This document shows, one piece after another, positions 1-6,911 of a DNA stretch of 14,417 nt. A program made the translations under genes and the position numbers. Source of the DNA: Hyphomicrobiales bacterium (lineage in GTDB: Bacteria; Pseudomonadota; Alphaproteobacteria; Rhizobiales; Devosiaceae); assembly GCA_015487985.1 (NCBI GenBank), contig WFOP01000004.1:1-14417 (forward strand), written 5' to 3'. Within the stretch, counting starts at the first letter, position 1. Each line of letters starts with the position of its first letter. Below the pieces are notes generated by a model. The model was not told the origin of the DNA and searched no databases. It saw only the letters and a list, made by a program, of their open reading frames with translations.

Positions 1-246
1 GCCATTCATGTTACCCCCGAGGCGGTTGACGGGGGCCCGATTGCCAGAATTGTTGATGGCGATCTGCTCAGGCTTGACGCCGAAGCGGGCACACTGGCCT
101 GTCTTGGTGATGAAAAAGAGTTTAATGCCCGCCCCTTCGCCCGGCAGGATTTAAGCGACCAGCAAACAGGCATGGGGCGCGAGTTGTTTGCCGGGTTTCG
201 TGAACGGGTGGGACTGGCGCAAAATGGCGCCAGCTTTTTTGACTGA
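1..246 (+). CDS. edd: 6-phosphogluconate dehydratase, C-terminal end (partial)
   Basis: This is the last 81 codons of a gene that begins before the window, ending in TGA. The reading frame contains an HVTPEA..GGPIARI..GD..RLDAEAG stretch and ends with DLS....GMGRELFAGFR, then GASFF. This pattern is typical of the C-terminal beta-barrel domain of the IlvD/Edd dehydratase family. The GMGRELF and FAGFR end distinguishes Edd from dihydroxy-acid dehydratase (IlvD). Edd is a cytoplasmic iron-sulfur enzyme that dehydrates 6-phosphogluconate to 2-keto-3-deoxy-6-phosphogluconate in the Entner-Doudoroff pathway. The iron-sulfur ligands lie upstream, outside the window. No eda or zwf is visible on this side. 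Family assignment is from recognition of the motif, without a search. Confidence 0.9.
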   Translation, partial: AIHVTPEAVDGGPIARIVDGDLLRLDAEAGTLACLGDEKEFNARPFARQDLSDQQTGMGRELFAGFRERVGLAQNGASFFD

Positions 247-390
247 ACGGACATTTGTCTCCGACACCGGATGAAAAATTGTCATATCTCTTTTTGGACA
301 TTTTGATGCCGCATTTAATAAAATTTGTACGGGCGAGGTTTCACACAAGTTTTAGCCCTTTTTGATGTGCGACAGGCAAGAGGATGAACA

Positions 391-987
391 TTGAATAATT
401 TGAAAGCAATTTCCGGTTTCTGCACATTGGCGGGCATGCTGGTATTATTGAGCGCCTGCTCCGGCTTAAACCTTGGCACCGCCAGCATGTTGCAAAATGT
501 TGATGTTTTGAACGATGATGTTGCCCGGATGCGATTTGCCATTGATGCGCCCCTGACTGTCCTGCCACGCGACAGGGGCATGGAGTTCCAACTTGATGCC
601 ACCACCACCTCTCTTGGCGAACGTCACATCAGGGCTGTTCTGGAGCGTGGCGATGACATACTGGCTTTTTCCGGCCTTGAACCTCCCGCCAATAACCGCA
701 CCTATCACCTGTTTTCAATTTCCCCCGATGACCAGGAAAAAATCCGTGAAATGCAGGCATGGATAAAAGAGATTACGGCCAGCAACGACAATGTTGGCGG
801 CGAACTGACCATGCAGATGGAAATGAAGTTTTGCCGGGTGGGGGAGGTTGATGTTTCAGATATGCGCGTTAGCGTGCATATCTCAATTCCCGGTCAGGAA
901 AACCTCAGGCCACTTTTATCAAATGTCAGGTTTGCTGACCTTGGGGGTTCACAAGAAACCATGCCCTATTGTGTGCAAACGCAATAA
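391..987 (+). CDS. putative lipoprotein of unknown function
   Basis: A 198-residue protein that I do not recognise. Residues 1-22 form a lipoprotein signal: a short basic start, a hydrophobic stretch, then the lipobox LSAC with the acylated cysteine at residue 23. The mature protein would therefore be anchored in the inner or outer membrane. The remaining 175 residues look like one beta-rich globular domain, with no transmembrane segment. The start is TTG at 391, preceded by AAGAGGA at 378-384 with 6 bases between. An ATG at 384 is too close to that ribosome site and opens only a four-codon frame. The gene is 144 bp downstream of edd and convergent with the coiled-coil gene ending at 1030, so it is probably transcribed alone. 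Reality as a gene is well supported; function is unknown. Confidence 0.75.
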   Translation: MNNLKAISGFCTLAGMLVLLSACSGLNLGTASMLQNVDVLNDDVARMRFAIDAPLTVLPRDRGMEFQLDATTTSLGERHIRAVLERGDDILAFSGLEPPANNRTYHLFSISPDDQEKIREMQAWIKEITASNDNVGGELTMQMEMKFCRVGEVDVSDMRVSVHISIPGQENLRPLLSNVRFADLGGSQETMPYCVQTQ

Positions 988-992
988 TAAGG

Positions 993-1011
993 GGGCATTG
1001 CTGTTGTGCCC
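993..1011. terminator. weak hairpin between convergent genes
   Basis: GGGCA at 993-997 pairs with TGCCC at 1007-1011 around a 9-base loop, in the 42-bp gap between two convergent stop codons. On the minus strand the stem is followed by CC and then TTATTATT, so it could end transcription of the coiled-coil operon. The stem is only 5 bp and there is no clean T-run, so this is a weak call. Confidence 0.25.
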
Positions 1012-1029
1012 AATTGTGCAGACCCGTTT

Positions 1030-2553
1030 CTAAAATCCGCCGCCGGTTTTGAAGCCGCCTGATTTTCGAGAACCGCGCGAACCGCTTCTTGGCCGTGAAA
1101 ATCCACGCGAGGAACTGCGTGGCGAACTGCGGGTTGACCCACCCGATCTTGGCAATCTGCCCCAGGGGGAACCGCCGGGGGAGGCATTGTTATACTGGGA
1201 GCGTCGCGATGAATTTTTGCGCCGGCCACTTCGGGGCAGGCCAATCCCACCCCCCCAGTCATTGGTGCCCGCTCGCCAGCTCTGGCTGCGTTGCCATTGT
1301 CCCCAATAGGTGGCCGCAGTAATTGCGCCGCGCAGGAATTCGCCCAGAAGATCCCCCACAAGCTCATCTTTGCCAAATTGGGAACGCGGGTCATCAAAGC
1401 GGGATTTTTTGAACTCCCATTCAATGTCTTCAAGTTCACGCCGGCGCCGTTCCAGAGTTTTCAGTCGTTTGCGCAATTCCTTGTTTTCTTTGTTTTCATC
1501 AAATTCACGCGCCCGCGCATCGGAAATCTTTTTTACAATCGCATCATCGCGCTTGGTTGGCGTTTTTCGCGCATCGGCAACCAGTTTGGAAACCTCCACT
1601 GATTCAAGGGCCTCGGCCAGATTTTGAACGGCACCGACAAAACGCTCGTCCTTGCCCTCCGCCAGTTTTGAAAACTCCTGAGCCAGCCTGTCCCGCTCGT
1701 CCTCCGCCCGGAGTATTTCAAGGTCCAGCTTTTCCAGCTTTTCCTGTGCCCGTTCTATGGATTTTGTGATCGGATCTCCCCCGGCCTTTTTCACTGCCTG
1801 GGCTTCGATTTCATCAATTTTTTCTTCCGCCCGTTCCGCCGCCGCAACCTGCCTTTGTGCATGCTCGCGCAGGCGGGCCGGAATCTGGTTGAGCATGGAA
1901 AAATTGGGCCGGGCATCCTGATACCGGATAAGCCGGGCCACAAGACCATCCAGCCAGCGCGCCAGATTGTTGGCCTTGTAATTGGGGGTGCCATAGCCCG
2001 CATCCCACAAGTACATGAACAGGGGATCTTCGCGATAAGGGCGCCCCTTTTGCTCCTGATCCGCTTCGGCCTGCTCGGTTTTTTTCAGGCTTTCATTGGC
2101 AATGGTCTGCAACTCATCCACATTGGCCCGCAGTGCTTCATATTGAGGGTCTGCGGCCACAAGGTCTGCGACCCGGCTGGAAATACCCTTGAGTTTTTCC
2201 TGGGCCTGCTCCATTTCCTGCAAGGTTGCGTGGCGTGATTTTGCAAGGGCTTCAATCTTTTCATCTTGTGCAAAAAGAGCTTTTTCAACTTTGTCTGTCA
2301 GCGCGGATATGGATTTGAAAATATCGCGCGCCTGTTTTTCCGCCCCCGACAGCCGCCCCTCGATTTGTTTCTGCATTTCAGGGTCGAGGCGAAGTTTTGC
2401 CAGCTTTCGGCAAAGTTCGGCTTCGTTTTCCCGAATTTTGCCCATGCGTTCAGCACTGCGCGACAGCCGCTTGCCAATATCGGTTTCTTCTCGCCGGATA
2501 TCGCGTAACGCCTCTTCCAGTGAGGCCATTGCCTGAGGGCCACTTATTGCCAT
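1030..2553 (-). CDS. coiled-coil protein with Arg/Ser/Gly-rich C-terminal tail, unknown function
   Basis: A 507-residue protein with no signal peptide and no clear transmembrane segment. Residues about 10-170 and 225-390 are highly charged, Glu/Lys/Arg/Ala-rich and heptad-like, predicting long coiled coils. Between them, residues about 175-230 (DPLFMYLWDAGYGTPNY, then a WLDGLVARLIRYQD stretch) are aromatic and probably globular. After about residue 410 comes a Trp/Gly-rich linker, then residues 441-507 with 14 Arg, 18 Ser, 14 Gly and no acidic residue, ending FKTGGGF. The ATG at 2553 follows the previous gene's TGA by a single base, so it is translationally coupled; Met9 is an alternative start. 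It is the last gene of a three-gene operon. I do not recognise a named family. The role is probably structural or scaffolding, by inference from shape only. Confidence 0.8.
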   Translation of the reverse strand: MAISGPQAMASLEEALRDIRREETDIGKRLSRSAERMGKIRENEAELCRKLAKLRLDPEMQKQIEGRLSGAEKQARDIFKSISALTDKVEKALFAQDEKIEALAKSRHATLQEMEQAQEKLKGISSRVADLVAADPQYEALRANVDELQTIANESLKKTEQAEADQEQKGRPYREDPLFMYLWDAGYGTPNYKANNLARWLDGLVARLIRYQDARPNFSMLNQIPARLREHAQRQVAAAERAEEKIDEIEAQAVKKAGGDPITKSIERAQEKLEKLDLEILRAEDERDRLAQEFSKLAEGKDERFVGAVQNLAEALESVEVSKLVADARKTPTKRDDAIVKKISDARAREFDENKENKELRKRLKTLERRRRELEDIEWEFKKSRFDDPRSQFGKDELVGDLLGEFLRGAITAATYWGQWQRSQSWRAGTNDWGGGIGLPRSGRRKNSSRRSQYNNASPGGSPWGRLPRSGGSTRSSPRSSSRGFSRPRSGSRGSRKSGGFKTGGGF

Positions 2554-2554
2554 A

Positions 2555-3502
2555 TCACCACCGTGTCACCGCCCCGCCAGATACTGGAATTGCATATTTT
2601 ACGTCAAAAAACCCAAATTCTTTTTGCCCAACCACATTGCGTTGAATAATGCCGTCATCGCGCTTATCCGCCCCGATTGAATTATAGACGGATTCAGGCA
2701 CCCTCAGCCCCCACATTTGAACGTCTTCCACCAATCCGGTTTCCTGATTTTCAATCGGAATTGTCAGGGCCTTTCCTTCAGGGCCAATTGCCTCCACAAC
2801 AATATAGTAGTTGGTGGCATCGCGGTTTATTTCCGGGAATGTCCAAAAGCCGGATTGAACGCCATCCCGGTTCACCACCTTGAGCGTATAGACCATGCGC
2901 AGTTGATCCCGGATTTTTGTCAGGCCGGCAAGTGCCCTCTCTGCGGTTGCCCGGTCCCCCTCCTTGGAGGCGGTTTGTCCCCGCTCCAGCAGTTCACGGG
3001 CCTTGGCCACAGGGGACTGAACCTTGGTTTCAGCAAAAATAGTGTCGTATAATTCCTGCATTTGAGCCGGCATTTTTTGTGTCAGCTCGATCCGTGCGGT
3101 CTCCGCCCGATTGGCCTGATAGGGCACATATACGGCAAAATATCCGCCAAATGCCAGCACCAGCGACAAGGTGGCGCCCATAAGCCACTTGCCCCACCGG
3201 GCACGCGAAACATAGATTTGTGCCAGTTTGCGCTTGAAGCCGGATCCGCTTGGCTGATAGACGAACCGATCTTCCTCCAGAGCGGTTACCCCCTCCAGAA
3301 GAATATATTCGGGCACTTCGATGCCCTGTTCGCGATAGATTTTGCGCAAGCGTTCAACAAGATTGCTCTTGCGGTTCTCCCCCGCCAGCTCCCGCGCAAC
3401 AAGGTCCTGCCGATGGCGCAATGTGTCAACCACATCCATCGCCAGCATGACCTCGCTCAGGGGCGCTGCAGCATTTTCTTTTATATCGCTCGGGGCTGCC
3501 AA
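2555..3502 (-). CDS. single-pass membrane protein of unknown function (possibly DUF6384-like)
   Basis: A 315-residue protein with one transmembrane helix at about residues 105-127, directly after a basic stretch (KRKLAQIYVSRARWGKW). This favours an N-terminal cytoplasmic and C-terminal periplasmic arrangement. The cytoplasmic part (1-104) is helical and charged. The outer part has a helical section (about 130-205) and then a beta-rich domain (about 205-315). The start is TTG at 3502, preceded by GAGGTAGAG; a TGA lies four codons upstream in frame, so no earlier start exists, and Met19 is the only nearby alternative. It is the middle gene of the trio, 51 bp after the 395-residue gene and 1 bp before the coiled-coil gene. 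The DUF6384 resemblance is a tentative recollection, not a search result. Confidence 0.78.
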   Translation of the reverse strand: MAAPSDIKENAAAPLSEVMLAMDVVDTLRHRQDLVARELAGENRKSNLVERLRKIYREQGIEVPEYILLEGVTALEEDRFVYQPSGSGFKRKLAQIYVSRARWGKWLMGATLSLVLAFGGYFAVYVPYQANRAETARIELTQKMPAQMQELYDTIFAETKVQSPVAKARELLERGQTASKEGDRATAERALAGLTKIRDQLRMVYTLKVVNRDGVQSGFWTFPEINRDATNYYIVVEAIGPEGKALTIPIENQETGLVEDVQMWGLRVPESVYNSIGADKRDDGIIQRNVVGQKEFGFFDVKYAIPVSGGAVTRW

Positions 3503-3553
3503 AACTCTACCTCAATACCGTATGACATCGCTGCCATGCAAACAGGTGCTGTA

Positions 3554-4741
3554 TTATTGCTGATGCTGTTCCAAAACAAGTGCATTTCCATCAGCCGCCA
3601 GTTTGGCCAGACGCTGCTTGCCATCTTCAACTGCGTCGCGGATTTCAGCAGAGTTCGTCGTTGAAAGCTGACGCATTTCATTGATGATGCCAATGGAGCG
3701 TTCCTGGAAATTGACGACACTGTCCACCAGCATTTTTACTGAATCAGCGCGAATGGTGGGACCATACCCCGCCTTCAACGCTTCATCGTGCACGGTATCA
3801 CCGATTTCAGCCAGTGTTTCCAGCGATTTGCTCATTCCCTCTTTCATGGCGTTCAGGGTCTGGGTGCTCTCATGCAAACCAAAAAGCCCGGTGAAGGATG
3901 CCGACAGGGCGGTCAGTACGGTTTCATTGGTGGTGAAAAATGAAATGGATTGCTGATATACCCGCTCCTTGGCGTTGGTGGTTTGCATCAGCCGCGCCAT
4001 CACCACTTCGGAGGTGTTGTATGAAATGGTCAGGTTGTCGCTGAGGTCCTTGGCGATCTGATAGCGCCGCTCTTCGTTTTGCAGTTCGCGCACCCGTTCG
4101 TCCCGTGCCATTTCAAGGCGTGCCCGGTCAGCCGGTGTGCCCTCGCTGAACGCGCCAAGGGCTTCTGTCGCGGCCTGAAGTGCATTTTTCTTTTGGCCCA
4201 GAACAATTGCCGCCTTGTCCAGAACTTCAAGGGCCATGACTTCGGACTGTTTCAATGCGCCACGGAAATCCCGATAGGCTTCCAGGATTTTACGTTCGCG
4301 CTCCACCTGATCCTTGGTGTCTTTTGACACTTCCAGATAAACATCGCGGATTTTGTCAAACCGTGTTGCAATATCCCCGCGCGTGATTTTCATCCACACG
4401 TTTGATGTGCGCTCCAGCAGGTCCAGTTTGCCGTCTTCAAGCTGGTCCACCATGGCCTTGGCATCATCGCGGATGGAATCAAACCCCTTGGTAATATCCT
4501 CGTAGCGTTCTCCAACATTCATGCCCGCGACCTGTTCGCGCACAACCTCGTTGAAAATTGATGCCTGTGTCAGGGTACGTCCAATCAGCAATACCCGCGT
4601 TTCATCGAGTTCCGTGATTTGCTGGAGCAGCCCCGTGATGGGCGCTTCTTCGGTATTTTCCGGCCAAAGACCAAGGTCCCGGATAGAGCTCATTGCCTTA
4701 TCCAAATACTGCAAAGGTTTATCCATCAATTCATTGGCCAT
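3554..4741 (-). CDS. soluble all-helical protein, unknown function (faintly TelA-like)
   Basis: A 395-residue, almost entirely helical protein without a signal peptide or membrane segment. Charged helices fill residues about 65-230. Residues about 235-345 carry a Thr/Ser/Asn-rich helical region (SYNTSE, TTNETVLTALSASF, GLHESTQTLNAMKEGM). These runs faintly recall the toxic-anion resistance family TelA, which also has TN-rich helices and an E..L.IQ-type helix, but I cannot confirm homology. The ATG at 4741 is preceded by GGAG with a 7-base spacing. This is the first gene of the minus-strand trio and starts divergently from the CoxG-like gene. The partners (membrane protein, coiled-coil protein) suggest one assembly at the inner membrane; that is inference. 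Confidence 0.8.
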   Translation of the reverse strand: MANELMDKPLQYLDKAMSSIRDLGLWPENTEEAPITGLLQQITELDETRVLLIGRTLTQASIFNEVVREQVAGMNVGERYEDITKGFDSIRDDAKAMVDQLEDGKLDLLERTSNVWMKITRGDIATRFDKIRDVYLEVSKDTKDQVERERKILEAYRDFRGALKQSEVMALEVLDKAAIVLGQKKNALQAATEALGAFSEGTPADRARLEMARDERVRELQNEERRYQIAKDLSDNLTISYNTSEVVMARLMQTTNAKERVYQQSISFFTTNETVLTALSASFTGLFGLHESTQTLNAMKEGMSKSLETLAEIGDTVHDEALKAGYGPTIRADSVKMLVDSVVNFQERSIGIINEMRQLSTTNSAEIRDAVEDGKQRLAKLAADGNALVLEQHQQ

Positions 4742-4892
4742 TTAAGCACTCCGGTTTTATTAAAATTAGCTGGTTATTATGTCCACTAAGCGTATCCGAC
4801 ACATGTTGGCAATTGCAACCGCCCACATGCAACCCCATTTGTTCGATATTGGTGCGAAAATACCGCAATTAAAGGGCAAAAGGGCAAAGATT
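4742..4892. promoter_or_regulatory. divergent intergenic region with possible operator
   Basis: This 151-bp gap must hold the promoter of the minus-strand trio and probably that of the CoxG-like gene. On the minus strand, CATAAT (plus coordinates 4776-4781) matches 5 of 6 bases of a -10 box and lies 34 bp before the ATG, but I see no convincing -35 box. An 8-bp palindrome, GCAATTGC, sits at 4809-4816. It is flanked by two direct copies of CACATG at 4800-4805 and 4824-4829, a layout that could be a regulator site. If the CoxG-like gene really began at the in-frame ATG at 4779, much of this region would be coding. Confidence 0.35.
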
Positions 4893-5498
4893 ATGGAATT
4901 TAGCGGAACCTATCTGATTTTTGCCGATCGCTGGCACGTTTGGCAGGCGCTCAATGACACGCGCGTGCTCCAGCAGGCAATTCCGCGATGTCAGAATATT
5001 GCATGGAGTTCATCCGCCACCCTTGATTTGACCATTCAGGTCAATCTGGGTGTCATGAAGCCCAGATTTTCCGGGGAATTGACCTTGAGCGATGTGGATG
5101 AGGCGCAAAAATACACCCTGTCCGGGCGCGGACGCGGGGGCGTGCTGGGGTTGGCCCATGGGTCCGCCGATATTGAGCTGGCGGATTATAAAATTGCCCC
5201 CGGAGACCTTGCGCATTTGCAACAGGATGGATATTGGCCTGATCCTGAAAGTGAAAACGAGGATGCGCTCCGCCTGCAAAACGGGCAAACGGGTATTTTT
5301 GAACCTGAGAACCTCTCCACAGGCACCTTGCTGACGTTTAGTGCCAATGGGGGGGCCTCAAAACACATCATGGCATTGGGTAAAACCATCGTTGGTAAAA
5401 GCGCGCAAGGGATTATCGACCGGTTCATGGCGCGGTTTTCCAGCGCGATGGGGGTGCCGATGCTACCCAAAAACCAGCAACTGGAGCATAGCGAATAA
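4893..5498 (+). CDS. CoxG-like SRPBCC-fold protein with an inserted acidic segment
   Basis: Starting from the ATG at 4893, the 201-residue protein opens with MEFSGTY, then VWQALNDTRVLQQAIPRC. This is the standard opening of the CoxG family (carbon monoxide dehydrogenase subunit G, SRPBCC/START fold). The end also fits: KTIVGKSAQGIIDRFMARFS matches the family's long C-terminal helix. CoxG proteins are cytoplasmic or membrane-associated and are linked to CO dehydrogenase maturation or membrane recruitment, but many paralogs stand away from cox genes, as here. Between residues about 97 and 140 there is an extra acidic segment (DGYWPDPESENEDAL) where typical members have a short turn. An in-frame ATG at 4779 would add 38 residues without family support. 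The gene is 81 bp ahead of ynjB on the same strand. Confidence 0.8.
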   Translation: MEFSGTYLIFADRWHVWQALNDTRVLQQAIPRCQNIAWSSSATLDLTIQVNLGVMKPRFSGELTLSDVDEAQKYTLSGRGRGGVLGLAHGSADIELADYKIAPGDLAHLQQDGYWPDPESENEDALRLQNGQTGIFEPENLSTGTLLTFSANGGASKHIMALGKTIVGKSAQGIIDRFMARFSSAMGVPMLPKNQQLEHSE

Positions 5499-5502
5499 AG
5501 AT

Positions 5503-5520
5503 GTTCACATGTCGGTGAAC
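5503..5520 (+). promoter_or_regulatory. small inverted repeat between CoxG-like gene and ynjB
   Basis: GTTCAC at 5503-5508 and GTGAAC at 5515-5520 form a perfect 6-bp inverted repeat around ATGTCG, starting 5 bases after the CoxG-like stop codon. No T-run follows, so it is a poor intrinsic terminator. A protein-binding site ahead of ynjBCD or an mRNA end-stabilising hairpin is equally possible. Confidence 0.35.
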
Positions 5521-5579
5521 GCGTGTGTATTGACCTGTTGGACTAATCGGGGCAGGTAGGAAAAAAAGGAAATTTTCCC

Positions 5580-6842
5580 ATGCATCTCTCCGCCATCAGG
5601 TCCTTTGTTGTCAACATTGTCCACCTTGCCAGATACTTTCTGATTTCTGCCGCGCTGGTGTTTTTTGTTTCTCCGGCAATCGCGGCCGAACATAATCCCG
5701 ATCCCGCTGACTGGGACAGTGTTTTGGCTGAAGCAAAGGGTCAGGAGGTTTTCTGGCATGCGTGGGGGGGCGCACAAAACATCAATGCCTATATTGCCTG
5801 GGTGGGCCGGCAGGTACAAAGCCGCTACGGGGTCAAACTGACACAGGTCAAGGTTTCTGACACCGCCAACGTGGTGGCCCGTGTTCTGGCGGAACAGCAG
5901 GCGGGCCGCAATGAGGGTGGCGCGGTTGATCTGGTCTGGATCAACGGGCAGAACTTTTCAGCCATGAAACATCAGGGGCTTTTATTGCCCTATGCGTGGT
6001 CCACATCCCTGCCCAATTATGCGCTGACGGATTTTGAGAACAAGCCTGTGCTGACATCAGATTTCACCGAGCCGGTACAGGGGCTTGAAAGCCCTTGGGG
6101 TACGGCTCAATTGACCTTTTATTATGATTCCGCCAACCTTGCCTCTCCCCCGAAAAATCTTGAGGATCTTGAAAGCTGGATTCGTGAAAATCCGGGCCGT
6201 TTCACCTATGCGGCGCCGCCAAATTTCATTGGCACCACATTTCTAAAACAGGTGCTTTATGGACTGATTGAAGACAGGGAATTGCTTTTTTCAACCCCCG
6301 ATCGACAAACCTTTGAAGCCGCCACCGCGCCCTTGTGGGCATGGCTCGATAAAATCCACCCCGATTTGTGGCGTTCAGGCAAAGTGTTTGCCGCCGACAC
6401 AACCCATCTGAAGACCCTGCTTTCGGACAATGAAATTGATATCGCCATGACCTTTAACCCCGGCGAGGCTTCTTCTGCGATAAATGAGGGCCTGTTGCCC
6501 CAGACAACCCGTTCGTTTGTCATGGACTATGGCTCCATCGGCAATGCCCATTTTGTGGCAATTCCCTTTAATGCCAACGCCAGGGCGGGGGCGATGGTGG
6601 TGGCCAATTTTTTGCTCTCCCCTGAAGCACAGGCCCGCAAAAGCGACGAGGAAATCTGGGGTGATCCCACCGTGCTGGCCATGTCCAAGCTCAATGCCGA
6701 ACAACGCCGCTATTTCAGCGAGCTGACCAGCGGGGCCGCAACGCTTGATGCCGCAGAACTTGGGGCAACCCTGAGCGAACCGGATGCTTTTTGGAGTACA
6801 GCGCTGGATGCGGAATGGCTCCGGCGCTATGGTGGGCAATAG
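5580..6842 (+). CDS. ynjB: YnjB-type ABC transporter substrate-binding protein
   Basis: A 420-residue periplasmic binding protein. Residues 1 to about 35 are a Sec signal peptide (hydrophobic 18-33, cleavage near SPAIA or AIAA). The mature protein has features of the extracellular solute-binding (iron/thiamine/polyamine-like) class: WHAWGG near the start, VDLVWINGQNF, a PWGTAQLTFYYDS segment, and IDIAMTFNPGEASSAI, ending in the helix SPEAQARK. Together with the next two genes it forms an ABC importer of the YnjBCD type, known from Escherichia coli but without an established substrate. AAGGA at 5566-5570 lies 9 bases before the ATG. A run of seven G at 5764-5770 lies within the gene and the frame is intact. 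The substrate cannot be read from the sequence. Confidence 0.88.
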   Translation: MHLSAIRSFVVNIVHLARYFLISAALVFFVSPAIAAEHNPDPADWDSVLAEAKGQEVFWHAWGGAQNINAYIAWVGRQVQSRYGVKLTQVKVSDTANVVARVLAEQQAGRNEGGAVDLVWINGQNFSAMKHQGLLLPYAWSTSLPNYALTDFENKPVLTSDFTEPVQGLESPWGTAQLTFYYDSANLASPPKNLEDLESWIRENPGRFTYAAPPNFIGTTFLKQVLYGLIEDRELLFSTPDRQTFEAATAPLWAWLDKIHPDLWRSGKVFAADTTHLKTLLSDNEIDIAMTFNPGEASSAINEGLLPQTTRSFVMDYGSIGNAHFVAIPFNANARAGAMVVANFLLSPEAQARKSDEEIWGDPTVLAMSKLNAEQRRYFSELTSGAATLDAAELGATLSEPDAFWSTALDAEWLRRYGGQ

Positions 6843-6911
6843 GCGTTTGAATCCGGGCTTTGCCGCGCGTCAGGGTGCCGGTGTGTTCAAGCATCTGCCA
6901 AAGGACTGCCC

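Noticed and set aside
247..390. Promoter or terminator in the edd/lipoprotein gap
   Set aside because: TTGGAC (294-299) with AATAAA (317-322) at 17-bp spacing is too weak a promoter match, and the only hairpins (ATGA/TCAT, TCCG/CGGA) have 4-bp stems.
3062..3664. 200-codon plus-strand open frame across the membrane-protein/helical-protein junction
   Set aside because: It overlaps two well-supported minus-strand genes and their spacer and has no domain-like features.
4779..4892. 38-residue N-terminal extension of the CoxG-like protein from ATG 4779
   Set aside because: The family starts with M(D/E)FSG, which matches the ATG at 4893; the extension has no signal peptide character and would overlap the likely divergent promoter region. 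Not fully excluded.
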